A stretch of DNA of 64,000 nt from Fidelibacterota bacterium (lineage in GTDB: Bacteria > Fidelibacterota > Marinisomatia > Marinisomatales > TCS55). The notes beneath the pieces were generated by a model. That model searched no databases. It saw only the letters and a program-made list of their open reading frames with translations, and had not been told where the DNA came from. Where the stretch lies: the NCBI GenBank assembly GCA_014239435.1, contig JAAZYX010000033.1, forward strand, positions 150,871-214,870. Reading direction: 5' to 3'. The position numbers were made by a program, and so were the translations under genes. This document shows positions 51,555 through 60,732 of the stretch, in pieces (the first letter of the stretch is position 1; every line of letters begins with the position of its first letter).

Positions 51555-52679
51555 TTAACCGGGTAATCCGTAAATATCTACAGTAGCAGAAATAACAGGA
51601 TCATCTCCAAATTCCTTTTCAACTAACCTCCTGCCCTTTTCTCCCATTGCTGACCGCAGAGATGCATTTTGACCCAGATGGATCATTGCATTCATCAATT
51701 CATTTACCGACTTTGGAGGGATCAATAACCCATTCTTTTGATCCATAACTATCTCCCTGCAGCCGGCTATATCTGTTGTAATAATCGCTTTCCGAAGGGC
51801 AGCAGCTTCAATTAAGGATTTGGGAACCCCTTCTCCATAATAGGTCGGCAACACAACCACATTAGATCCTGCAATCCAAGGTCGAATATCATCGACGTGA
51901 TTTACCCAGTGTATAAATTCATGGTCCTCATATTGCTCCAGCCAAATTTTTGGTACCTCATTAGGACTCCCAGTTTCAATCCCTCCTATTAAATGAAACT
52001 GAGCCCTAGGGATTATTTTTTTAACCAAATCTGCTGCGGTTACATATTCTTTTACTCCCTTATCCCATAACATTCTGCAGAACATAATAAAATGCAGTGA
52101 ATCATTATCCATTTCTGGTGGGGGTAAGTGACCATTCATATTAAATGAATTCAAGTCTACACCCGATCCTTTTATCAAATGAATTCTAGCAGGTTTAATT
52201 CTTGAAAAGGATTGAAAAAGTTTTTCATCATCCGGATTCTGTAAAATGACATTTACTCTGGATGAAGTCAAAACGCTTCTATAAACTGTTTCAACAATTT
52301 TTCTTAATCTATGGCCGCTGGAAAAAATATATCCAAGCCCAGTTATAGAATTCACAATTTTGGGAATACCGGCTAACCGTGCGGAAATCGTTCCTAAAAT
52401 AACTGGTTTTATGGTGAACAAATGGATGACGTCCGGCTTTTCACGTTTGAAAATTTGATAATAATGCCTAACAGATGACCAAGCTCGAAGCGGACTGAAA
52501 CCATATCTGTCAATCGGCAATCCGATATATTTCACACCCGGCAATTTGATTCTCCAGTAATACTCATCTTGCGGAGCAACTAAAATGACATCCCATCCAC
52601 GGGATACCATGGATTCTATCAAATTCTTTCGAAAATTATAGAGATACCAAGATGTGTTTGCCGAAAATATTATTTTCAT
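51555..52679 (-). CDS. Glycosyltransferase, GT4 family
   Basis: A 374-residue GT-B glycosyltransferase. The N-terminal domain starts MKIIFSANTSWYLYNFRKNL and shows the DVIHLFTIKPVILG block. The C-terminal nucleotide-sugar site shows FHLIGGIETG and the EGVPKSLIEAAALRKAIITTDIAGCREIV segment with the conserved Glu pair. Its close similarity in layout to CapM/WcaL-type enzymes suggests transfer to the growing repeat unit at the inner membrane. Donor and linkage are unknown. Confidence 0.88.
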   Translation of the reverse strand: MKIIFSANTSWYLYNFRKNLIESMVSRGWDVILVAPQDEYYWRIKLPGVKYIGLPIDRYGFSPLRAWSSVRHYYQIFKREKPDVIHLFTIKPVILGTISARLAGIPKIVNSITGLGYIFSSGHRLRKIVETVYRSVLTSSRVNVILQNPDDEKLFQSFSRIKPARIHLIKGSGVDLNSFNMNGHLPPPEMDNDSLHFIMFCRMLWDKGVKEYVTAADLVKKIIPRAQFHLIGGIETGSPNEVPKIWLEQYEDHEFIHWVNHVDDIRPWIAGSNVVVLPTYYGEGVPKSLIEAAALRKAIITTDIAGCREIVMDQKNGLLIPPKSVNELMNAMIHLGQNASLRSAMGEKGRRLVEKEFGDDPVISATVDIYGLPG

Positions 52680-52736
52680 TTATTTCACATTGTGTGGATG
52701 TCCACATTCATTTTCACCTTTGGGTAACATTCTTAA

Positions 52737-53417
52737 TCATCGTGACTTTTTTAACAAATAAACTGTAACCCCAAAGGACAGACATATAGAATAAACACTA
52801 TAAAACATTAAGAAATAATGTAAGTGTTCTGTTAAATGGGCTATCAACATCACTGGAGTTAAAAAACCGCCAATCCCGATATTTTTATCAAGAACTAACA
52901 GAGTACCGGTTCCGGATGTTTTTATTTTCATACTGTCTTCCTCTGACATGAACCGGTACTTTTGAAACAAAATCCTGCTTAATAAACTAAAAATGGATGC
53001 CAACCCGCCCAGCATGCTCCATATCCATGGTATTGCACTTCCGTCCGAAAGGGTGAGGTATAAACCCGCACCGAAAAATGATAATCCAAACATGAAGTAT
53101 CCACTGACTGCATCAACAAAACCACCCATGCGGGATGGTCCTTGAACTCGAGCAATATTCCCATCTACACAATCAAGAACTAGCCAAATATTCAGGAGTA
53201 TAATGGCTGTAACAGGATAAGAGTAAATAAACAACGCAAAAGCAGTGATCGGAAAAACTACCGCTAGAACAGATACCTGAAAAGCGGTTACACCCAAATT
53301 AATCAATGCCCATGAAACGATAAATGAAACCGGCCGAATAAGGATCTTACACCAGAGTGAATCGGATTTTCGTTTTTCTTTCGAAAGGCCTGCCGTGATT
53401 TTCTTCATTTTAATCAT
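52737..53417 (-). CDS. CDP-alcohol phosphatidyltransferase-family protein with altered active site
   Basis: A 226-residue membrane protein with about six helices. The CDP-OH-P signature D(x2)DG(x2)AR(x7-8)G(x3)D(x3)D is mostly present: Asp82, Asp85-Gly86, Ala89-Arg90, Gly98 and Asp102. The fourth position is Gly106 in place of Asp. That Asp is the proposed catalytic base in the family. In this cluster the protein may add a phospho-alcohol such as phosphoglycerol or inositol phosphate to the polysaccharide. It starts inside the preceding glycosyltransferase's stop region. Confidence 0.8.
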   Translation of the reverse strand: MIKMKKITAGLSKEKRKSDSLWCKILIRPVSFIVSWALINLGVTAFQVSVLAVVFPITAFALFIYSYPVTAIILLNIWLVLDCVDGNIARVQGPSRMGGFVDAVSGYFMFGLSFFGAGLYLTLSDGSAIPWIWSMLGGLASIFSLLSRILFQKYRFMSEEDSMKIKTSGTGTLLVLDKNIGIGGFLTPVMLIAHLTEHLHYFLMFYSVYSICLSFGVTVYLLKKSR

Positions 53418-54492
53418 GGGAAATATCTCTATACATCTGCAAATATTGGGGAGCTATTATAGTCGAGGCAAAATTAGTGTTAATAAACTTTTTCGCATTG
53501 CTTGCAATTCGAATGGATTTTGGAATATCATGCCATAAATCAATAATTTCTTCAGAAAGAGCAGTACTGTTTCGTGCCGGCACCCTAACTGCATTTTGCC
53601 CATCGTTTGAAAGATCTATTAATCCTCCTACTTTTGTAAATACACAGGGGCATTCCATCCCCATTGCCTCAACAGCAGCCAATCCCAATCCCTCGGACAA
53701 AGAGGGTTGAACATAGATTCTTGCCTTTGATAATTCTTTAAAGATTTCTTCTCGCAACAGTCTTCCTTTTACATGAATCCGATTAGCATAAACATGTTTT
53801 TGTATCAATGGTATTAATGAGTTTCCCTCTTCATATGGCCCGATTAACATTAAGGTTGATTCCGGTAATGCTTCTCCAATTTTTGTAAATGCATCTACCA
53901 AGTATTTTAATCCTTTTAAAGGAATAAACCGGGCATTGCATACAATGGTGGTTCTGTCAGTCAATGGAATTGCGTCATCAGTTTTTAGCAGTGATACATT
54001 AATGGGATTATAAATAGTTTTACACTGTTCTAGTGTGCTGTATCCTTTGTGAATTAAATACTGTTTAACTGCCTTTGAAATGGCGATAACAGCATCACTC
54101 CAGCGCAAAGAAAAATCCTCCAGAAAATACAGAATGTTATATTTCTTTTTTCTGTCGAGATAATGCCGCGTGGTTACAATCGGTATATTAAACAATAAAC
54201 CCATCGTCCTTCCGAATAAACTTGCCTGAACTAAATGTGTATGAATTGCCGTAACCGGATTATGTTTATCCTTAATAATCGTCAGAAATTTTTTAAATAT
54301 TTTAAAAGGATTTTTTCCTAATAAGACCGTTGCGGCGCCAGCTTTTTGATATTCTTCTTTCAAATTTTCAGGTCCCGTAAAATAGGCAACTGTAAACTTT
54401 ACATTTTGTTTATTTAATTCCTCAATCAGAGGCAATATTACAAAACCGGCACCTCCCTTATTACAGTTGTTCACAATGTGAAGTATATGCAT
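53410..54492 (-). CDS. Glycosyltransferase, GT4 family
   Basis: A 360-residue GT-B enzyme. I use the ATG at 54492 (MHILHIVNNCNKGGAG), the usual GT4 beginning, 19 bp after the flippase stop. A start 21 codons upstream would overlap the flippase gene. TTRHYLDRKKK, ARFIPLKGLKYLVDAF, LMLIGPYEEGN and the nucleotide-sugar segment PSLSEGLGLAAVEAMGMECPCVF are present. It probably adds a second sugar of the repeat unit. Confidence 0.88.
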   Translation of the reverse strand: MHILHIVNNCNKGGAGFVILPLIEELNKQNVKFTVAYFTGPENLKEEYQKAGAATVLLGKNPFKIFKKFLTIIKDKHNPVTAIHTHLVQASLFGRTMGLLFNIPIVTTRHYLDRKKKYNILYFLEDFSLRWSDAVIAISKAVKQYLIHKGYSTLEQCKTIYNPINVSLLKTDDAIPLTDRTTIVCNARFIPLKGLKYLVDAFTKIGEALPESTLMLIGPYEEGNSLIPLIQKHVYANRIHVKGRLLREEIFKELSKARIYVQPSLSEGLGLAAVEAMGMECPCVFTKVGGLIDLSNDGQNAVRVPARNSTALSEEIIDLWHDIPKSIRIASNAKKFINTNFASTIIAPQYLQMYRDISHD

Positions 54493-54511
54493 GATACCGT
54501 TTGAATTCCAG

Positions 54512-55747
54512 CTATAGTGTTTCCGGAAGGATTCTAATTTCATCAGACATATCACTAGTTTTTTTCCAATATAATACTCCCATTGCTATTACTTTCAATG
54601 ATCGAATAAAAATGACAATTGTAGCAATATCCAACAAGACTACTGAAGATATCGAACCTGCAGTTGGCAATAACAAAACAAACAGGGCTATGAAAAACAA
54701 TGAAAGGATGAAATAAACCAACAACTGGTTATTTCCTAATTTGGCAGAAAGCATAAAATGAAGAATTATATGTATGATTTGCAATGACCCAATCACGGAA
54801 AAATACAAAATCAATTTTTGAGTTAACTGCGAATCAAATCGGCCTGAAAAAAGAATGCTGACTAATTCCTTCCCAACAATCTGAAATACAAAAATAATTA
54901 ATAGAATAATAAAAAAAAGAGAGGCAGATAATTTTTTATAATTGATGTCTTTTCCCGCTGAAATATTTGGAAAAATAACGTAGCCTATTGCACTTCCAAT
55001 CATTGAGAGGGTTATGACAAATAAAAAACTCGATCCTGTATACACCCCTAAAATTTCACGATCGAAAATAATCGGTATCATTAACTTGTCGATCCCTCCG
55101 GAAATTAATCCAGACGCATTTATGAGCCAGAAAATTAATCCAAATGTCACATACGTTTTCGTACTGAACTCGGCGTGGACAGCGTCATTTTGTTTTGAGA
55201 AAAAATTTCGAATCATAAAAACGGAAAAAATACATAATGACACAGAAAACAATGGATATAATAGTTGAATGTTTATACTCATATTTGAATACATACATAA
55301 ACCGATCAGGATTAGCAATGCGATTTTCCATCCTCCTGCGAGTAATTGGGCGATAAAAAACTTACCCTGTAAACGGCTAATAGCTGCCTGATATAGGTTA
55401 ATAGCGCCAAAGCAAATGCTGATGAAGATGAAAGAAATTTTATAGGTTTCAAATTGGTAAGTGAGTTGCAGAATGGATACAATTATCAAGGACATAAAAA
55501 CAAGAATACCCATCGTAAAAGCATGGGTTTTACGATCCGCATTCGGGCGTTTTGGAAAGAGCTTGATGTAACTGTAATCCAATCCAAAAATTGCAATTGT
55601 GGACCCTATGAGAATTACCTGTTTTAATAGTGCGAATTCTCCAAATTCGCTCATCGAAAGATTCCGTCCTGCGATAACGGTAACTACAAACGATGCGAGC
55701 ATAGTACCAATCATTATTACCAAAGTATTGCTGACATTTTTTAACAT
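54512..55747 (-). CDS. Oligosaccharide repeat-unit flippase (Wzx-like)
   Basis: A 411-residue polytopic protein of the polysaccharide transporter (MOP) type with about twelve to fourteen helices. The N-terminal MLKNVSNTLVIMIGTMLASF and GRNLSMSEFGEFALLKQ, and the loop RLQGKFFIAQLLAGG, are typical. I use the ATG at 55747, five bases before the wzy stop. The longer frame would lie inside wzy. It would move undecaprenyl-linked repeat units across the inner membrane. Confidence 0.87.
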   Translation of the reverse strand: MLKNVSNTLVIMIGTMLASFVVTVIAGRNLSMSEFGEFALLKQVILIGSTIAIFGLDYSYIKLFPKRPNADRKTHAFTMGILVFMSLIIVSILQLTYQFETYKISFIFISICFGAINLYQAAISRLQGKFFIAQLLAGGWKIALLILIGLCMYSNMSINIQLLYPLFSVSLCIFSVFMIRNFFSKQNDAVHAEFSTKTYVTFGLIFWLINASGLISGGIDKLMIPIIFDREILGVYTGSSFLFVITLSMIGSAIGYVIFPNISAGKDINYKKLSASLFFIILLIIFVFQIVGKELVSILFSGRFDSQLTQKLILYFSVIGSLQIIHIILHFMLSAKLGNNQLLVYFILSLFFIALFVLLLPTAGSISSVVLLDIATIVIFIRSLKVIAMGVLYWKKTSDMSDEIRILPETL

Positions 55748-55751
55748 GGGT

Positions 55752-56972
55752 TTATGATAATGATTTTCCGGGTATTGAAAAACTTTTCGCATAGGAGAAA
55801 AATAGCAATGCCGGAAGCCACAATACGCGTTTGTAAGAATTCGCCATGAACATATCTCCAAATACCATCATGACCATGACAACAGCTAATCCCAATAAAA
55901 AATAATTTCCGAAAAATTTTTTAGTGTAACATTTAAATCCTTCAAACAATAATATCAGATAGAAAGCCGAAAAGCCTATTAATCCAAAGATTCCATTCTC
56001 AAGCCAAGAGATGAGTATTGGATTGTGCAAATTTATCTCTGTATATAAAAATGAATTTCCCATACCCAATCCTGTAAATGGATTCCGATTGATATAATTA
56101 AATCCTTCATCAATTATTTTTAATCTTTCCAAAGATGATCCCGATTTGTCTACCTGCAGAATGGTACCATATCGTTCAAATGATCTTTGGTAGAATTCAT
56201 CGTTTAGGTTTATCAATGAAATGATAATAAAAAATGAAACAGCCAAAGTGGATAAGATATACCTAAACTTAATTTTTTTGTCCGATTGATATAAGAAAAA
56301 TGCAAACAGGATAAATCCAATTATGAAGATTAAAAATCCTGACCTAGATGAGGTAAGAAATACGGCTAATAATTGAATTAATATAGCAAAAGCTGAAATA
56401 ATTTTTATGGAATTCCTTTTTGAAAGAAGGATAAAAACAGCTAAGAATGGAATATTCTGAAGCATGATTCTTCCGGGAATGCTTGGCTCCATTCCGCCAT
56501 AAGTAAGCCTCCCTCTCCAGCCTTCTGCTGCTAACAAATCAATACCCATATCTATGCTGAAAATTTTGAGCATTATCATAATGATACTTAATAAAACACC
56601 CGGTATTATGAGAAATACTGCAATAGTGGTTATATGCTTTTCTGCTGTTACAACTTCTGCTAACACGGGGTATGCAATCAAAAAAATAAATGCTACCTGC
56701 AAATAAGCAGTTAAACTTTCTATTGGGTAAATACTTTTACTAAGGGAAAGAAAAAACCCGATACTGAAAATAATTAATGGAATTAGAAATTTGTTCTTTA
56801 ATAAAACTGTTTCTGTAAAAAAATGATTATTCGCATTTGAGATTATGAGGAAGATAAATGACAAAGTGATGAGTATATCACTGAGTGTTAAGTTGTAAAA
56901 AACCCGAATAAATGTAAACGGTAATAACAAAAATGCGGCATATAACAAATTCCGAGATAACGTAACGAACAT
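55752..56972 (-). CDS. O-antigen ligase/polymerase-family protein (Wzy-like)
   Basis: A 406-residue membrane protein with ten or more helices and one large periplasmic loop (about 260-330, containing YQRSFERYGTILQ and NRNPFTGLGMGNSF). The GLGxGNSF segment and the long loop suit the Wzy_C/O-antigen ligase family (PF04932). Polymerase or ligase cannot be distinguished by sequence. Location beside wzx and wzz suggests polymerase. Low sequence conservation is normal for the family. Confidence 0.8.
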   Translation of the reverse strand: MFVTLSRNLLYAAFLLLPFTFIRVFYNLTLSDILITLSFIFLIISNANNHFFTETVLLKNKFLIPLIIFSIGFFLSLSKSIYPIESLTAYLQVAFIFLIAYPVLAEVVTAEKHITTIAVFLIIPGVLLSIIMIMLKIFSIDMGIDLLAAEGWRGRLTYGGMEPSIPGRIMLQNIPFLAVFILLSKRNSIKIISAFAILIQLLAVFLTSSRSGFLIFIIGFILFAFFLYQSDKKIKFRYILSTLAVSFFIIISLINLNDEFYQRSFERYGTILQVDKSGSSLERLKIIDEGFNYINRNPFTGLGMGNSFLYTEINLHNPILISWLENGIFGLIGFSAFYLILLFEGFKCYTKKFFGNYFLLGLAVVMVMMVFGDMFMANSYKRVLWLPALLFFSYAKSFSIPGKSLS

Positions 56973-56994
56973 CAGATTGTTAATTCGTAAAAGC

Positions 56995-58347
56995 TTAAGA
57001 GATAATATCTCTGTAGTTGATTTTCGCTATTAATAAAATAAAATTGATAAAAATCATTACTAAGAATGTGCTTATTACCAGTAATGTTCTCCGTGGTTTA
57101 AATCTGTCGATTGGAGTTTTAGCTTCGTCCAAAATCTGAATGGTTGGCGTATCTTGGGCTTCTTTAATTTTTGCTTCTTCATATTGTTGAGTCAAAAAAG
57201 TAAAGAGAGTATTTTGGATTTCCACTTCTCTTTTCAACCGAAGCATTTGGACACCCAATTCGGGAACATCTGCAAAGATAGGAAACAATTGCTGCGAACC
57301 ATCCGATGATTTTATTTTGGTTCCATAATCCATTTCTTTTAGCTGTTTTTGTAATTCCTCTGTTTCCTTTTCCAATGCTTCAATATCAGGATGATCAGGA
57401 CTGAGCATTGTATTCATTACACTCAATCTTACTTCATTCGAAAGAATCCCTCCCTTGATGGATGCTGCAGCATCAATGGCATATTTTGTCTGCTCTGTGA
57501 GTTCAATCAAACCATGCTGGATTTGGAATAATTTTAAATTATCCTCAGCTTTTTTTAATTCTTCTATATTTAATTTATATCTTTCCTCAATAAACATTCT
57601 TTGAAAGGAAGCCTTTTCCGTCTTCAAATTTTTATTGACAAAATCGAGATTTTCTATAAAATAATTTGTCATATCCGAAGATAATTTCTTCACAAATTCT
57701 TCTTCATTGTCAGGATGAAACCATGCCGTTTTTGTGAGTACTGATACTCTAATGGTTCCTTCATCCTCAACTTCAAAGATGACATTATCTGATAATTCTA
57801 TAATAGCTTTTTCAATATTATCGGATTCATAAAATTCAATCAAATTAAATTTCTCAATTACATTTTCTAAAACGGTCCTGCTTTTAAGAATCGCGATAAA
57901 ACTGAGGGATGCATCATCAGTTTTTGTAAACATATTTGCCATAGGTAAATTAGAAAGAGCACCTAAAATCCCCATTCCCGAATCCGTTTTAGGCGGCATC
58001 AAAACAGCAGAAGATTTATATGTTTTTGGCATGATATATGAGGCAGCGGCAATCAAAATTGTCACCGCAAATACATTGTTCAAAATCCATTTGCGTGATT
58101 GCCAAAACAATCTGCTATAATCTATGAATTTCAATTCATTATTGACAGAAATTGTCGGCTCTTCATTCTGATTATTGGATCCCGGAATCATATTGAGCCT
58201 TTTTAATTCACCTATTCTGTTTCTAAGTGTTTTTTCGGACAGGCCAATTGTTTTAGCGAAACGTTCTCTCGCTTTTGTATCCGTAAGTATTTCGGGATGC
58301 TTTTGAATCAGCTCAAGTATTTTTTGTTCGTGATCTGTAAGTGTCAT
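56995..58347 (-). CDS. Wzz-family chain-length determinant with N-terminal winged-helix domain
   Basis: A 450-residue protein. Residues about 3-54 form a winged helix-turn-helix: LTDHEQKILELIQKHPEI, then AKTIGLSEKTLRNRIGELKR, in which SEKTLRNRI is the recognition helix. After a hydrophilic linker comes the Wzz domain: a first membrane helix (about 88-106), PKTYKSSAVLMPPKT, a periplasmic coiled-coil body (about 230-340), and QILDEAKTPIDRFKPRRTLLV leading to a second helix near 415-445. The start is fixed by tight spacing, 6 bp after the wza stop. No kinase domain follows. An HTH on a Wzz protein is unusual. It may sense or control gene expression, or only bind a partner. Confidence 0.85.
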   Translation of the reverse strand: MTLTDHEQKILELIQKHPEILTDTKARERFAKTIGLSEKTLRNRIGELKRLNMIPGSNNQNEEPTISVNNELKFIDYSRLFWQSRKWILNNVFAVTILIAAASYIMPKTYKSSAVLMPPKTDSGMGILGALSNLPMANMFTKTDDASLSFIAILKSRTVLENVIEKFNLIEFYESDNIEKAIIELSDNVIFEVEDEGTIRVSVLTKTAWFHPDNEEEFVKKLSSDMTNYFIENLDFVNKNLKTEKASFQRMFIEERYKLNIEELKKAEDNLKLFQIQHGLIELTEQTKYAIDAAASIKGGILSNEVRLSVMNTMLSPDHPDIEALEKETEELQKQLKEMDYGTKIKSSDGSQQLFPIFADVPELGVQMLRLKREVEIQNTLFTFLTQQYEEAKIKEAQDTPTIQILDEAKTPIDRFKPRRTLLVISTFLVMIFINFILLIAKINYRDIIS

Positions 58348-58353
58348 AGTGAG

Positions 58354-59379
58354 TTAACGGACCGACGCTTGGTACGCTAAATAAATGGTCAAAAATGCAG
58401 AAATAATTTGGGTGGCGCTTGTTTGTCCAAAAAGCCGATATTGAAATGTAGCCGGAACTTCGATAATATCGCCCGGAAAAACCGGCTCGTTTAAGGCTCT
58501 CGGTACAACGGTTCCGTCTTTCCTAATGACTCTCGCTCCCGTCAAACTACCAGATTCTTTCGGACCACCTCGAAGCGCTATGTAATCTCGAACTTTGTAC
58601 CCGGGTATATATCGGAAACCTCCGGGAACTTGAACGAAACCGATTACAAGTACTTGGCTCAAATTATAATCTGATATCCGGCCGTTTTGTTTGTCAAAAT
58701 CCTTATCAAAAGGAACATGAATAACATCTCCTTCCCGGAGTACCGGATTTTGTTTCAAGTTCCCAGTAAGTAAAAATTCGCCCGGTCGATATTCGTGAGA
58801 GTCCTTTCCTCTGTTAATGGTAATCAAGTTCGATGTAGCATATTTTTGAACACCGCCGGCAATTTCCACAGCATCCAGCATACGAGATACCCCATTTACT
58901 TCCACAAAACCGGGGTTATGAACCGCTCCCGAAATCTGAACTTTGAATCGTTTTATATTCTCCAGAGAAACAAACACCTTTGAATTGGGGAAAGCATTCT
59001 GCTTGATATAAGATTTGATTCTTTTAATCGAATTTTGAAGTGTTTTTCCATGAAGAGACAATGAACCAACTGCCGGTATCAAAATGCTGCCGGAAGGAAG
59101 TATCCTAAGAGAATAACTCATAGATTCAGATGAAATGATATTAATTCCAATTACATCACCCGGTCCAAGAATATAGGTTTCAGAATTAATGGTTTTTTCT
59201 AGTGGAACGTAGTCTTGTTGAAGCGATCCATCGAGTTGATCATTTTGATTCATCTCTTGCTGCCACCCGTATTCTTTCGGATCAATCGTATCCAGATAAT
59301 TAGATTTTTCCTGCGCCTTTGCAGGAAAAACGATCAGAAAGGAGGCCGCCAAAATGTATTTATGGAATTGAGTGGTCAT
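58354..59379 (-). CDS. Polysaccharide export protein (Wza-like, SLBB domains)
   Basis: A 341-residue secreted protein with signal peptide MTTQFHKYILAASFLIVFPAKAQ. The Poly_export domain opens at about residue 69 (YILGPGDVIGINIISSESM) and continues through GSILIPAVGSLSLHGKTL. SLBB-type blocks follow (FKVQISGAVHNPGFVEV and LVIGFVQVPGGFRYIPGY) with REGDVIHVP. There is a terminal hydrophobic segment. No lipobox is seen, unlike E. coli Wza, so it may insert through the C-terminal helix. Forms the outer-membrane exit channel. Joined to ugd by ATGA. Confidence 0.9.
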   Translation of the reverse strand: MTTQFHKYILAASFLIVFPAKAQEKSNYLDTIDPKEYGWQQEMNQNDQLDGSLQQDYVPLEKTINSETYILGPGDVIGINIISSESMSYSLRILPSGSILIPAVGSLSLHGKTLQNSIKRIKSYIKQNAFPNSKVFVSLENIKRFKVQISGAVHNPGFVEVNGVSRMLDAVEIAGGVQKYATSNLITINRGKDSHEYRPGEFLLTGNLKQNPVLREGDVIHVPFDKDFDKQNGRISDYNLSQVLVIGFVQVPGGFRYIPGYKVRDYIALRGGPKESGSLTGARVIRKDGTVVPRALNEPVFPGDIIEVPATFQYRLFGQTSATQIISAFLTIYLAYQASVR

Positions 59380-60698
59380 GAATCGGTCCTTCGTTTCCGC
59401 CCAACATTGTCATAAACAATACCCGTATCCTCTAGTTCAGATGTATTTAATATATTTCTTGTGTCGAGGAAAATGGGTGTTTTCATGAGGGACTTTATGC
59501 GGGGAATATCCATACTCCGAAATTCATTCCAATCGGTCATAATAACAGCAGCGTCGGCATCTTTTACTGCATCGTACACCGAATTTTTATAGGATATATT
59601 TGAAAAGAATTTTGTCATATTCTCATTAGACACTGGATCGTAAGCCTGGACCGATGCGCTTTCATTCAATAATGCTGTTATCATCGAGATGGAAGGAGAT
59701 TCCCGAACATCATCAGTCCCGGGTTTAAAGCTGAGCCCAAGAACTGCGATCGTTTTTCCTTCAAATGAGCCGTCAAGTAAAATTCTCAGTTTGTCTACCA
59801 TTCTAGAATGCTGGTGACTATTAGCATCAATTGCTCCTTGTATAGTCTTCAGCGGAACACCGGCTGCTTCAGCCTGAGACGCCAGCGCTTTGGTATCTTT
59901 CGGAAAACAAGAACCCCCATACCCCGGACCCGGGTGTAAAAATTTTGGGCTGATTCTTCCATCCAATCCCATTGCCTGTGCGACTTTAAATACATCTGCG
60001 CCAACTTCTTCGCACACATTTGCAATTTCATTGATATAACTAATCTTTAGCGCCAAAAATGCATTGCTGGCATACTTAATCATTTCGGCGGTTTCTATAT
60101 TGGTATGAATAACGGGAGTTTCATTTACATACAATGGATGATACACATCCTTCATGAAGTCAAATGCCTTTTGGGATTCTGCTCCAATCACTACTCTGTC
60201 CGGATGAGTAAAATCTCGGACGGCAGCGCCTTCTCTCAAAAATTCCGGGTTGGATACATAATCAAATGAAACCGATGCATCTGAATTTTCTTTAATCGCT
60301 TCAATAACTTTTCGCCCTGTGCCGATTGGCACTGTGCTTTTTGTACAAATGACTTTATACCCATTTAACGATAACCCAATCGTTTCCGCTACTTTCAGTA
60401 CGGCTGAAATATCCGCATTGCCATTTTCATCCTGAGGAGTGCCAACAGCGATAAACACAACATCCGCTGCCTCAATGGCATTTGGCACATCGCTTGAAAA
60501 GGATAGCCTTTTTGCTACAACATTTCGCTTAACCAAAGATTCCAATCCTTGCTCATAAATTGGAATATCACCATTTTTTAATGAAGCAATTTTGGATTCG
60601 TCAATATCCACGCACGATACGGCATGTCCAAAATCGGAAATCCCTGCACCGCTTACCAATCCTACATATCCGGTACCAATAACAGTAATATTTTTCAT
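59376..60698 (-). CDS. ugd: UDP-glucose 6-dehydrogenase
   Basis: A 440-residue NAD-dependent enzyme producing UDP-glucuronate. Motifs: VIGTGYVGLVSGAGISDFGH at the N-terminus, VAVGTPQDENG, CTKSTVPIGTG, the catalytic GPGYGGSCFPKDTKAL with its Cys near residue 259, and LGLSFKPGTDDVRESPS. Normal length. As the first gene of the capsule cluster it supplies uronic acid, making an acidic polysaccharide likely. It is 34 bp from the VWA gene, so transcription may begin upstream of it. Confidence 0.97.
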   Translation of the reverse strand: MKNITVIGTGYVGLVSGAGISDFGHAVSCVDIDESKIASLKNGDIPIYEQGLESLVKRNVVAKRLSFSSDVPNAIEAADVVFIAVGTPQDENGNADISAVLKVAETIGLSLNGYKVICTKSTVPIGTGRKVIEAIKENSDASVSFDYVSNPEFLREGAAVRDFTHPDRVVIGAESQKAFDFMKDVYHPLYVNETPVIHTNIETAEMIKYASNAFLALKISYINEIANVCEEVGADVFKVAQAMGLDGRISPKFLHPGPGYGGSCFPKDTKALASQAEAAGVPLKTIQGAIDANSHQHSRMVDKLRILLDGSFEGKTIAVLGLSFKPGTDDVRESPSISMITALLNESASVQAYDPVSNENMTKFFSNISYKNSVYDAVKDADAAVIMTDWNEFRSMDIPRIKSLMKTPIFLDTRNILNTSELEDTGIVYDNVGRKRRTDS

Positions 60699-60732
60699 CT
60701 ATTTCGTATAATCCCTATTGAATTCATTTGAA

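Noticed and set aside
52693-52706. TGTGGA-TG-TCCACA inverted repeat between two capsule genes
   Set aside because: Loop of only 2 nt, no T-run and an intra-operon location. Too short to call a regulatory site.
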